A stretch of 64,000 nucleotides of DNA from assembly GCA_017434455.1 (NCBI GenBank), contig JAFRFG010000018.1, positions 1-64,000 on the forward strand. The letters run 5' to 3'. A program made the position numbers and the translations under genes. The notes below the pieces were generated by a model. That model made no database searches and had not been told where the DNA came from. It saw only the letters and a program-made list of their open reading frames with translations. Within the stretch, counting starts at the first letter, position 1, and every line of letters begins with the position of its first letter. Source of the DNA: Thermoguttaceae bacterium. GTDB lineage: Bacteria; Planctomycetota; Planctomycetia; Pirellulales; Thermoguttaceae. Below, in pieces: positions 16,725 through 25,893 of this stretch.

Positions 16725-17132
16725 ATGTCGACTCCGGAAAGAGAGAAGAAGCTGATTTTGGTTGTTGACGACGACCCCGAAATCTCCGAAACCATCCGCT
16801 CGGCCCTGGTCGCGGTCGGTTACGACGTCATTCTGGCGCGCGACGGAAACCTGGGACTGGTCATCTGCGAACGGATGAAGCCCGACATGATTCTGCTCGA
16901 CATGATGATGCCGAAGCGCAGCGGCTTCCTCGTTCTGGAGGCGCTGCGCCAGTCCGAGGCGTTCACCTCGCGGGTGATTATGATCACCGGCAACGACGGA
17001 AACCGCCATCGCGACTACGCGCACAAACTGGGGGTCGACGCCTACATCCGCAAGCCGTTCCCGATGGATCTGCTTCTCACGACGGTCGAGAAGGTGTTCA
17101 GGAACGAACTGATCCGCGACGACGACGAGTAA
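16725..17132 (+). CDS. Single-domain response regulator (CheY-like receiver)
   Basis: A 135-residue stand-alone receiver domain. The acidic pocket (VVDDD at 13-17), the phosphoacceptor Asp59 in LLDMMMP, the switch Thr88 (IMITG) and Lys110 in RKPF are all in place, so it should be phosphorylated by a histidine kinase. There is no output domain. No kinase lies nearby, so it is either an orphan or a phosphotransfer intermediate. It has a good AAAGAGG-type ribosome site about ten bases before the ATG and ends at a strong terminator. Confidence 0.92.
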   Translation: MSTPEREKKLILVVDDDPEISETIRSALVAVGYDVILARDGNLGLVICERMKPDMILLDMMMPKRSGFLVLEALRQSEAFTSRVIMITGNDGNRHRDYAHKLGVDAYIRKPFPMDLLLTTVEKVFRNELIRDDDE

Positions 17133-17172
17133 ATGCTTCGGGCGTCTTTCGCGCCGAAACGCGCCGTTTTCA

Positions 17173-17199
17173 CCGCCGGGTTTTCCCCGGCGGTTTTTT
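17173..17199 (+). terminator. Rho-independent terminator after the response regulator
   Basis: Stem ccgccggg/cccggcgg with a TTTT loop and a run of six T. Confidence 0.9.
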
Positions 17200-17403
17200 G
17201 CGCGCTTCGCCCGCCGCCGCTTTGAAGGGGGAGGGGACCGAAGCGGAAGGATCGAAAGAATATCTCTTGACCCAAGCGGTAAAAAAGAGCACACTCCCCC
17301 CGCACCCCCGGCGGCAGACGGGATGCGCTCCCTTCGGTGGGGAGCGGCTGCCGCGCGGGGGTGCGAACGCACCGCCGACAATGGCGGCGCTGGGGAAGCA
17401 GTG

Positions 17404-18549
17404 ATGTCTGATTTTCGCCGTGCCCTTGCCTGGAACGCGAATTCCGGCGGCAAAGAAGACGCGCAGATCGCGCGTTTGGCCGAACGAATTCGCGCGGCCG
17501 CCGAAAATCCCCAGATCGGCGCCCCGGAAATCTTTGATGTCAACGCGTATCCCAGCGCCAATTTGGTCGCCGCCTACTTCGACGACCCGGCGCCGGACGC
17601 CCGCGCCCAGAGCAACTACGAACAGCAGTGTCTGCGCTCCGAGGTTTTGATGGCCGAGGCCGCCTGCTGCTTTGATATCCTCCACTTTTGTCTGGAACAG
17701 CCGGTCCGTGTTCCGAAGTCGTGCCGCCAGCGCCTCTACGCGATCAAAAACGAACCGCTGAGCGACAGCGACGCGCAAAGCGGCGCGCAGACAAGTCGCG
17801 GCACCGACACCGGCCGCGGCGCGCCCGAGTACCGCCGAGCCGAGCAGCCCAGCGACGCGTCGGCGCGGCTGGCCGCGTTCGAGGCGTACGACCGCCAGGT
17901 TGATTTCGACGATCCGCCGAGCCGTCCGGCGTCGTACTTCTGCCGACAAGACGAGGAGTATCCCCAAGAGCGTGATCGAAGCGCCCCGCGGCCTTCGGCC
18001 CCGGCACCGCAGCGCCAGCCGGAGCCATCGGGTCAGCCGAACGCCGATGTCCGCAAGATTACGGTCACCTCCGAGAATCACTTTATGCGCTGGACCATCC
18101 AGCTGACCGAGACGATCATCCTCACCACGCTGGTCTTTATCTTCCTCTTGTGGGGGATCCCCTGGATTCGGATGATCCTCTCCGGGCAAAAGAGCGCCGG
18201 GGAGCAGCAGTCGGTTCAAAGCCAGATCGAATCGACCGACGCGCCGGCTCCGGAGCCGGATCAGCCGCTCTCTTACGCGTCGGCCGAAGCGCCCCAGCCG
18301 ATCGAGGCGTCGTGCCCGTCGATGGAGCCCCTTGCGGCGGCGGCACCCGAAACGCCCCCGGCCGAGCAGCAGCCGCCCACCCAGCAGCCGATGGCTCAGC
18401 AGCAGCCGCTTGCCCAGCCGCCGATGGCCGAAGGGACGGTGCCCGAGCAGCCCCCGCGCGTGGAGCGCCTGTCGCTGGTTCCCCAGCAGCCGATCGAGCG
18501 AAGCGCCCCGCTGACGATTCCCGCCGAAAACAACCGAATCTTCCAGTAG
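17404..18549 (+). CDS. Single-pass membrane protein of planctomycete anti-sigma-like type, Pro/Gln-rich tail
   Basis: A 381-residue protein. Residues of about 40-110 (ANLVAAYFDD, then CLRSEVLMAEAACCFDILHF and VPKSCRQRLYAI) follow a pattern seen in planctomycete membrane proteins that look like anti-sigma factors: a short cytoplasmic domain ending at the RxRxY element. A disordered region leads to one membrane helix at about 236-258 (TIILTTLVFIFLLWGIPWI), after which comes a Pro/Gln/Glu-rich exported tail. The anti-sigma idea is from pattern memory; no sigma factor is adjacent. ATG 17404 is chosen (GTG 17401 just before is an alternative); GGGGAAG lies seven bases upstream. Confidence 0.6.
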   Translation: MSDFRRALAWNANSGGKEDAQIARLAERIRAAAENPQIGAPEIFDVNAYPSANLVAAYFDDPAPDARAQSNYEQQCLRSEVLMAEAACCFDILHFCLEQPVRVPKSCRQRLYAIKNEPLSDSDAQSGAQTSRGTDTGRGAPEYRRAEQPSDASARLAAFEAYDRQVDFDDPPSRPASYFCRQDEEYPQERDRSAPRPSAPAPQRQPEPSGQPNADVRKITVTSENHFMRWTIQLTETIILTTLVFIFLLWGIPWIRMILSGQKSAGEQQSVQSQIESTDAPAPEPDQPLSYASAEAPQPIEASCPSMEPLAAAAPETPPAEQQPPTQQPMAQQQPLAQPPMAEGTVPEQPPRVERLSLVPQQPIERSAPLTIPAENNRIFQ

Positions 18550-18763
18550 CCGAAAAAGGCGAAAAAACGATTCCGCCCAAGACGCTTCTCGTTCATGCCG
18601 CGTGTTTAGAAAAGGGTCTTTTTTCAAGCGGGCGCGGGAAAAAAAGGGAGTTTCCCGCGAGGATTTTTCCGGCCGGGCAAAGCGCCGTTTTAGGAAGGGT
18701 TTTCCTTTGTTCCCCTTCCCTGTTTTGCCGCTTTTGCTAAGGTGTTATACTTTCCCGGGGCAA
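18550..18763 (+). other. Intergenic region with a hairpin
   Basis: No gene seen. A perfect 9-bp stem at 18633-18659 (cgcgggaaa/tttcccgcg) is followed by AGGATTTTTCC and may terminate the membrane-protein gene. The remainder is unremarkable, with a TATACT at 18746-18751 that lacks a -35. Confidence 0.4.
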
Positions 18764-18793
18764 TTGACAGACCCCCTATAGCTGTGGTATGTA
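18764..18793 (+). promoter_or_regulatory. Promoter for the first WHPEDR mini-protein
   Basis: A perfect -35 TTGACA (18764-18769), 18-base spacer and TATGTA (18788-18793), about 120 bases before the GTG start at 18915. Confidence 0.5.
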
Positions 18794-18914
18794 TTACCCG
18801 CGTATGTCCGGGGGCTGTCGTTGGGGAGAGTACGGTTTCTTTCCCGCGAAGGGTCCGGCGCGAGGGGTTCGGTTCGAGTGTCCCAGAGATGTTGCCGTGA
18901 AAGGAGAATTTAAC

Positions 18915-19172
18915 GTGGACGATGCGAATCGTCACAACATCTTCCTCTTTATCTTGAAGAACGGGAGTGACGAGGGATTTGTGCCGCAGGTGACGGACCG
19001 TTTTTGTCCGACCGACGCGGCCCCCGGCTCGCGCGCCAAAGTCGAAGTCCTTGCCCAGCGCCTGCGCGACGGCTTTCCCCTTTGGCACCCCGAAGACCGC
19101 ACGACCTACTCGGGCCTGACCGGAAGCACCGCCCCGCGCGAGCAGCAGGAGGAGGACGGGGAGAAAAAATAA
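18915..19172 (+). CDS. WHPEDR-motif mini-protein, copy 1
   Basis: An 85-residue protein starting at GTG 18915, six to eight bases after AAAGGAGA. The upstream in-frame ATG at 18789 is rejected because it lies in the -10 region and its extension lacks homology to copy 2. The core, FVPQVTDRFCPTDA and then AKVEVLAQRLRDGFPLWHPEDR, is shared with copy 2 at 19708. Short proteins with a PTDA..GS..K.EVL..R...G.PLWHPED pattern are, as far as I recall, widespread in planctomycetes and have no known function. The C-terminus here is extended by a charged tail (EQQEEDGEKK). No catalytic or membrane motif is visible. Confidence 0.75.
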   Translation: MDDANRHNIFLFILKNGSDEGFVPQVTDRFCPTDAAPGSRAKVEVLAQRLRDGFPLWHPEDRTTYSGLTGSTAPREQQEEDGEKK

Positions 19173-19707
19173 CCCTCGGCTGAGCGCGCTCGATCTTGTT
19201 TTGTTCTTCTTAAGTGACCCCGCGGCGCGGGAAGGCCGGATGACCCCCGGCGAGACGGCCAAAAATCTTGCCCAAAGCAGGCCGTTTAACACCCCGATGG
19301 GGCGGCCGAAAAAGTTGGAAAAAGCATTTCCGAAAATGAAAGAAGCTTCTCTTATAATCCCGCGGAAGGGGTGATTCTTCCGGTTCGCCGGGGAGAAATC
19401 TCAGGTTTTTTCGAGAAAATTTTCCCCGGTCCCCAAGGGGTCAAAAGGGGCTCTAAGGGGGGAAACCCCCTGTTTTACGCTCTTTCGCGGTCAAAATGCT
19501 TACCTATTTTAACAGGCCAACGAAAAAAATTTTGTGAAAATCTGATTTTTTACTCCCTCCAATTGCTTGACGAGCTATTATAAACGTGGTAACATACCCC
19601 ATACGTGTGGGTTTTCTTTCTTGAGGACCCCCACCGTAAGAGTATGAGAACCTTCCCCCACGGGGGAATCAACGGCGTCCAAGTTATCCCATAGAAAGGA
19701 GGAAATT
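19173..19707 (+). other. Intergenic region between the two mini-protein genes
   Basis: No gene seen in 535 bases. It becomes A+T-rich towards 19500-19585. A TATTATAAA at 19576-19584 is the likely -10 region for copy 2; no good -35 could be placed. The leader holds a perfect hairpin ttcccccacgggggaa at about 19653-19668 and a strong ribosome site AAAGGAGGAAATT directly before ATG 19708. Confidence 0.4.
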
Positions 19708-19932
19708 ATGAAAGAACGCCTCAATGTTTTTGATGTCATTCTCAGAACCGGGAATGACGAAGATTTCGTCCCCACGGTGACGGACGATTTCTGCCCGACC
19801 GACGCTCCGGCCGGATCTGCCGCCAAGGTTGAAGTTCTCGCCGAACGGATCCGCAACGGCTTCCCGCTCTGGCACCCGGAAGACCGCGTTTCGTATTCCG
19901 GACTGACCGGCGCCATCCGTCCCCGCGAGTAG
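19708..19932 (+). CDS. WHPEDR-motif mini-protein, copy 2
   Basis: A 74-residue protein with a near-ideal ribosome site (AAAGGAGG). It aligns with copy 1 over almost its whole length: DEDFVPTVTDDFCPTDA, GSAAKVEVLAERIRNGFPLW, HPEDRVSYSGLTG. The two copies share about two thirds of their residues by eye. A conserved Cys (DFCPTD) and the terminal HPEDR are possible functional residues. The two genes are separate transcription units, 535 bases apart, and probably arose by tandem duplication. Function unknown. Confidence 0.8.
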   Translation: MKERLNVFDVILRTGNDEDFVPTVTDDFCPTDAPAGSAAKVEVLAERIRNGFPLWHPEDRVSYSGLTGAIRPRE

Positions 19933-20069
19933 TTGGCCGTACTGTTCTCCTCTGGTGACCTCGCTTTGCGGCGGTCCCCACTCGTTAGCGTAGAAACTAC
20001 CCACTAACCTGAAAACCGGAGAAAAGACGATGCCGCATTCGCCTAAAACCGGGCTTTCCGCCCCGTAAG

Positions 20070-20112
20070 CCGGAAAGAGAGTAACCAACCCTCTTTCCGG
20101 TTTTGCTTTTTC
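20070..20112 (+). terminator. Rho-independent terminator in the region after mini-protein copy 2
   Basis: A perfect 10-bp stem (ccggaaagag/ctctttccgg) and the T-rich stretch TTTTGCTTTTTC. Between the stop at 19932 and this hairpin are 137 bases without a gene. Confidence 0.85.
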
Positions 20113-20176
20113 TTGCGGGGGCACCCGGCCGTTAGTTTTGCCCCGGCGGCTTTGTAGGCAAGTTTTTCTTATCTTC

Positions 20177-20182
20177 TATAAT
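20177..20182 (+). promoter_or_regulatory. -10 element for epmA
   Basis: A perfect TATAAT with only a weak -35 (TTGTAG, 19-base spacer), about 50 bases before the epmA start. Confidence 0.45.
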
Positions 20183-20232
20183 TTCTCCTGCCCCGTTTCC
20201 CGATCGGTCCCCAGCGTATTTAGGAGCCGTCT

Positions 20233-21207
20233 ATGGATTTTCTCCCCACCGCCGATGCCGCGTCGCTGCGCCGGATGGCCGCGCTGTGCCGCGACGCCCG
20301 GCGGTTCTTCGACCAGCGCGGTTTCTTCGAGGTGATCACCCCGGTTCTGTCCCACGATGTTTTGGTCGACCTTCATGTCGAGCCGATCTCGCTGACGGTC
20401 GGCGGTGAGGAGCTCTTTTTACAGACCTCCCCGGAGTTCGCGATGAAGCGCCTGTTGGCCGGCGGGGCCGACCGGATTTACCAAATCGCCCACGCCTTCC
20501 GGCGGGGGGATCGGGGGGCCCAGCACAATATCGAGTTCACCCTTCTGGAATGGTACCGCGCCGGCGATAACTACGACGACGGGATGAATCTTCTGGCCGA
20601 TCTGGCCGAAGCGCTGCTCGACCGCCCGCGGCCGGCGCGCGTTTCCTTCGCCGAGCTGTTTGTTTCCGCCGTCGGGATCAACCCCCATCTGGCCACGGAA
20701 GAGGATCTTCATGCCCTGTGCGATTCGCGGGGGATTTCCTACCCGGAAAGTTTCGTCGGGCAAGACGCCGCCTCGGCCGACGACTGGCTCGATCTGATCT
20801 TTACCGAGACGATTCAGCCCGGTTTGGGGGCGCATCAGCCGGTGATCGTCTATGACTACCCGGCGTACGAGCCGCAGCTGGCGCGGACCGGGACGGTGAC
20901 CGAGCGCGGGGAAAGCTATCAGGTGACGCAGCGGTTCGAACTGTTCGCCGATTCGCTGGAGCTGGCCAACGGCTACCATGAACTGACCGACCCCGAAGAG
21001 CTGAGCCGCCGCTTCGAGCGGATCGCCGAAAAACGCCGGCGGCTGAACAAACCGGCGCTGCCGACCGAAAGCCGCCTGCTGGAGGCGATGCGCGCCGGGC
21101 TGCCCGCCTCGTCGGGGTGTGCCCTGGGGATGGAGCGCGCGGCGATGGTCCGTTTCGGCAAAAGCGCGATCGATCAGGTCCTTCCCTTCCCCATCGAGCG
21201 GGCCTAG
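20233..21207 (+). CDS. epmA: EpmA-type EF-P lysyl-lysine ligase (class II aaRS paralogue)
   Basis: A 324-residue protein of the LysRS-like EpmA (PoxA/GenX) family, which attaches (R)-beta-lysine to a conserved lysine of elongation factor P. It lacks the tRNA anticodon-binding domain of LysRS. The class II motifs are present: motif 2 in FRRGDRGAQHNIEFTLLEWYR-like order (FRRGD and EFTLLEWYR), the ATP/lysine site ELANGYHELTD and motif 3 GCALGMERAAM. Length matches the family (about 325). EpmB and efp are not adjacent. The ATG follows a TATAAT by about 50 bases with GGAG just upstream. ahcY begins 115 bases downstream. Confidence 0.88.
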   Translation: MDFLPTADAASLRRMAALCRDARRFFDQRGFFEVITPVLSHDVLVDLHVEPISLTVGGEELFLQTSPEFAMKRLLAGGADRIYQIAHAFRRGDRGAQHNIEFTLLEWYRAGDNYDDGMNLLADLAEALLDRPRPARVSFAELFVSAVGINPHLATEEDLHALCDSRGISYPESFVGQDAASADDWLDLIFTETIQPGLGAHQPVIVYDYPAYEPQLARTGTVTERGESYQVTQRFELFADSLELANGYHELTDPEELSRRFERIAEKRRRLNKPALPTESRLLEAMRAGLPASSGCALGMERAAMVRFGKSAIDQVLPFPIERA

Positions 21208-21322
21208 GGGGCAAACCGCTATTCCCCAAAACGCCCCCGGTGTTAAAATCAAGAGCGTCGAAATAGCGCCCCTCTTTGGCGCGAACAGCTATAGGTGAAC
21301 AGATAACCGTAAGGAGCGATCG

Positions 21323-22636
21323 GTGAGCAGCGCGGAACGTCTTCCCTTTAAAGTCGCGGATCTTTCTCTGGCCGATTGGGGCCGCAAAGAGATCGCCCTG
21401 GCCGAAAACGAAATGCCGGGGCTCATGGCGCTGCGCCGAAAATACGGCACCGAAAAGCCGCTTCGCGGCGCGCGGATCGCCGGGTGCCTCCACATGACGA
21501 TCCAGACCGCCGTGCTGATCGAGACCCTGCTGGAACTCGGCGCCGAGGTGACCTGGAGCAGCTGCAATAAGTTCTCGACGCAGGACCACGCCGCCGCGGC
21601 CGTGGCCAAACGGGGGGTTCCGGTTTTCGCCTGGAAGGGGGAGACCGACGCGGAGTACGACTGGTGCATCGAGCAGACGCTGATCTTTCCCGACGGCCAG
21701 CCGCTGAATATGATCGTCGACGACGGGGGCGATTTGACCCTGGCGGTTCACTCCCCCAAATTCGCCCATCTGCTCGGCGGCATCCGCGGTCTTTCCGAGG
21801 AGACGACCACCGGCGTGCACCGGCTCTATCAGATGTTCGAGCGCGGCGAGCTGAAGGTCCCCGCGATCAACGTGAACGACTCGGTGACCAAGAGCAAGTT
21901 CGATAACCTCTACGGCTGCCGCGAGTCGCTGGCCGACGGCATTAAGCGCGCCACCGACGTAATGATCGCCGGGAAGGTGGTCGTCGTCAACGGCTACGGC
22001 GAGGTCGGCAAGGGGTGCGCCCATTCGATGCGCAGTTACGGCGCGCGCGTGCTGGTGACCGAGATCGACCCGATCTGCGCCCTGCAGGCGGCGATGGAGG
22101 GGTTCGAGGTGACGACGATGGATTCGGCCGCCGATCGGGGGAATATCTTCGTGACGGCGACCGGCTGCTGCGATATTGTCACCATCGACCACATGGCCAA
22201 GATGCCGAACGACGCGATCGTCTGCAATATCGGTCACTTCGACTGCGAGATCAACGTCGCCGATCTGGAGGCGTATCCGGGGATCAAAAAAGAGGAGATC
22301 AAACCTCTGGTCGACCGCTATACCTTCCCCGACGGGCACTCGATCATTCTGCTGGCTCAGGGGCGGCTGGTCAATCTCGGCTGCGCGACGGGGCATCCGT
22401 CGTTCGTCATGTCGAACTCGTTCACCAACCAGGTGCTGGCGCAAATCGCCCTGTGGACCGAAAGCGAAAAATATCCGCTCGGGGTTCACATGCTCCCCAA
22501 GACCCTCGACGAGGAAGTCGCCCGCCTGCACCTCGACGCGGTCGGCGCCCGGCTGACGCGGCTAACGCAAAAGCAGGCCGAGTACCTCGGCTGTCCGGCC
22601 GAAGGGCCGTTTAAGCCGGATTATTACCGCTACTAA
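21323..22636 (+). CDS. ahcY: Adenosylhomocysteinase
   Basis: S-adenosyl-L-homocysteine hydrolase splits SAH into adenosine and homocysteine and closes the methyl cycle. The 437-residue protein has the expected features: [16 protein letters not shown], the QDHAAAA region, the NAD-binding GYGEVGKG at about 224-231, and the C-terminal KPDYYRY that completes the neighbouring subunit's NAD site. The start is GTG 21323 with AAGGAG seven bases upstream. I checked the 115-base upstream region for a SAH riboswitch and saw no convincing one. A DUF1015 gene follows 56 bases downstream in the same direction. Confidence 0.97.
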   Translation: MSSAERLPFKVADLSLADWGRKEIALAENEMPGLMALRRKYGTEKPLRGARIAGCLHMTIQTAVLIETLLELGAEVTWSSCNKFSTQDHAAAAVAKRGVPVFAWKGETDAEYDWCIEQTLIFPDGQPLNMIVDDGGDLTLAVHSPKFAHLLGGIRGLSEETTTGVHRLYQMFERGELKVPAINVNDSVTKSKFDNLYGCRESLADGIKRATDVMIAGKVVVVNGYGEVGKGCAHSMRSYGARVLVTEIDPICALQAAMEGFEVTTMDSAADRGNIFVTATGCCDIVTIDHMAKMPNDAIVCNIGHFDCEINVADLEAYPGIKKEEIKPLVDRYTFPDGHSIILLAQGRLVNLGCATGHPSFVMSNSFTNQVLAQIALWTESEKYPLGVHMLPKTLDEEVARLHLDAVGARLTRLTQKQAEYLGCPAEGPFKPDYYRY

Positions 22637-22692
22637 ATAAAATACCAAAGAACACTTTCCGCCGTTCGCGCGTTTTAAGAAAGGATGTTTCG

Positions 22693-23997
<1,305 letters not shown>

Positions 23998-24027
23998 TGG
24001 ATTGTCGGACGGCAAAGGATGCCAAAT

Positions 24028-24057
24028 AAAAAGCCCCGCGTTATGCGGGGCTTTTTT
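24028..24057. terminator. Bidirectional rho-independent terminator
   Basis: Stem aagccccgc/gcggggctt with T-run on the right and A-run on the left, between the DUF1015 gene and the convergent SNF2-like gene. Confidence 0.9.
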
Positions 24058-24086
24058 GTGTTTGCGATAAAGTGCGCGGCGGTTCT

Positions 24087-25661
24087 TTATACCAAAGAGA
24101 AGCCGAAGTCGTCGGCAAGGACACCGCCTAAGACGTTGAAATCATCCATCTTGGCGTCGTCCTCTTCGCTGCTGCCGTCGATCACCTGATTGATCGCCTT
24201 TTGCCGCGCGAACAGCCGCTGAGCCACCGCCTCGTCGAGGGTGTCTTTCATCACCAAATAGTTGTACTGGATGTACGAGCCCTCGCTTCCGATGCGCCGG
24301 GTGCGCGATTCGGCCTGAAGGTGGCTGGTCGGGAGGTAGTCGAGTTCGGCAAACAAGCTGTGACGGGCGGCGGTGAGGGTCAGCCCCAGACCGGCGGTGT
24401 TCATCTGGCCGAGGAAGACGCGGGCCGGACCGTTTTGGAAGGCGTCGACCGCCTCGGCGCGCTTTTTTTGCGGCGTCTTGCCGTCGAGCCGCACGAGGAG
24501 CGGTTTGTTCGGTTTGCCGCTGTTCTTGAAGCAATCCGTCAGCGGATCGAGCAGTTTGTGGTGCAGGGCGAAGACGATGATCTTCCCTTCGTTCGAATCC
24601 AGGAAGTTGTCGAGCGTCTCTTTGATGAACGGCACTTTCCACTCGGCGACGCGCATGCGCATCGCCGAAAGACGTGACAGGACCAGGGCTATATCGCAGC
24701 GGGGGATACGGCGATCCGGGTAGTGCTCGGCCAGCCACCGTAGGAAATCGGCCTTCATCTTTAGGTATTCGGCGCGCTGCTCCCCGGTCATTTCGATAAA
24801 GGTCGTCTGACGGACATAGGGGGGGAGATCTTTGATCACATCGTCGATCTTATAGCGGATCATATAATAATCGCGCAGCGCTCTGTGGAGTTCCTCCTCG
24901 TTTTTGGTCCCGGTGACACGCTCGTTTCCGTAACGGTCGGTATACCATCGGGTATACCGACACATATAATTCCAGCGAGAGATGATATGCCCTTTCGCGA
25001 TCATCGAGAGGGTCGGATACAGATCGGCCGGGTTGTTCGTCATCGGCGTTCCGGAAAGGGCGAGGAACCTTTCGGAGGCATCGGCCAGCTCGGCGCAGAC
25101 CTTTGTCCATTTCGTCGTGTGGCGCTTGACTTTCTGACATTCATCGAGAATCAAGATCTTCGGCTCCAGTTCGAGGAGCTTTTCCTTCCAGGCGCAGACA
25201 ATGTCGTAGTTGAGGACATAAACTCGGTCGCCGTCTTTCGGCAGGGGGGCCTGTGGCGGCCTGCGGCCGTTTAGTACGGTGACCTCTTTGCCGTAGTGGC
25301 GCTGGAACTCCCGCGCCCAAACGCTCTTGAGCGTTCCGGGGCAGACGACGACGGCCGGGAAGGAGTCTGTCTCGATCGTAAAGGTAATGGCCATAAGGGT
25401 TTTTCCGAGCCCCTGCTCGTGCGCCAGGAAACAGCGGCCGCCGTTGAGTTTTTTCGCCCGCTCGACACTTTCGCGCTGGAAAGGATACAGCTTGGTTTGG
25501 GCTTTATATTTATTTGAGGCAACCGTTTCGGCGGGGGGCGGCGTTGTGCCTTGATAAAGGTTTGGGGCTAGGTTTCTTGGATCCATTATGTTTCGGGACA
25601 TAAAAACCGGAACCGTAAAACTTCGGTTCATTGTGCTTGGACTGATCATCGTTTGGCTCAT
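24087..25661 (-). CDS. SNF2-like DNA-dependent ATPase (SMARCAL1/HARP-like core)
   Basis: A 524-residue superfamily 2 ATPase, little more than the bare helicase core. After a 50-residue disordered start come the Q-motif region (YPFQRESVERAK), Walker A HEQGLGKT (81-88), Walker B DECQ (173-176; DEAH/DESH is commoner), motif III SGTP (203-206) and, in the second RecA domain, GLGLTLTAA and QAESRTRRIG. It lacks the HARP and zinc domains of larger relatives. Such proteins remodel DNA or protein-DNA complexes; bare-core SNF2 genes are common in phages and defence islands. The start has an excellent AAAAGGAGA site. It ends at the shared terminator at 24028 and is separated from the next leftward gene (25894) by 232 bases. 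Confidence 0.88.
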   Translation of the reverse strand: MSQTMISPSTMNRSFTVPVFMSRNIMDPRNLAPNLYQGTTPPPAETVASNKYKAQTKLYPFQRESVERAKKLNGGRCFLAHEQGLGKTLMAITFTIETDSFPAVVVCPGTLKSVWAREFQRHYGKEVTVLNGRRPPQAPLPKDGDRVYVLNYDIVCAWKEKLLELEPKILILDECQKVKRHTTKWTKVCAELADASERFLALSGTPMTNNPADLYPTLSMIAKGHIISRWNYMCRYTRWYTDRYGNERVTGTKNEEELHRALRDYYMIRYKIDDVIKDLPPYVRQTTFIEMTGEQRAEYLKMKADFLRWLAEHYPDRRIPRCDIALVLSRLSAMRMRVAEWKVPFIKETLDNFLDSNEGKIIVFALHHKLLDPLTDCFKNSGKPNKPLLVRLDGKTPQKKRAEAVDAFQNGPARVFLGQMNTAGLGLTLTAARHSLFAELDYLPTSHLQAESRTRRIGSEGSYIQYNYLVMKDTLDEAVAQRLFARQKAINQVIDGSSEEDDAKMDDFNVLGGVLADDFGFSLV

Positions 25662-25893
25662 CGTAAAATCTCCTTTTGGGTTAACAAACTTTTACTTATC
25701 TCATTAAACAAATAAGGCCCGCGTACAGCTCGGATTGTCGAAAACCGATGCCGCGTTGTTTTCGCCGGCTGTACGGGGCCCAATAAGGATCATAGGAACG
25801 AACGAGCGGTTTTTGTCAAAGAAAAGGAGAAATTTCGGAGGAATTTTGAGAAAAGCTTTGGCTGATGAGCCGGTTCGGCCCCCTGCGGGGGCT
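25662..25893 (-). promoter_or_regulatory. Intergenic region upstream of the SNF2-like gene
   Basis: No gene seen. A GC hairpin (gcccccgcagggggc) lies directly after the stop of the DUF2075 gene but has no T-run. Between 25680 and 25720 the DNA is A+T-rich and holds TTGTTT- and TAAGTA-like words that may be a promoter for the SNF2-like gene; spacing is poor. Confidence 0.3.

Noticed and set aside
21208..21322. SAH riboswitch before ahcY
   Set aside because: The upstream sequence lacks the conserved SAH-riboswitch core and pseudoknot-forming segments; only 115 bases are available.
20801..22531. Minus-strand open frame opposite epmA/ahcY
   Set aside because: It is antisense to two well-supported enzymes and has no homology pattern.
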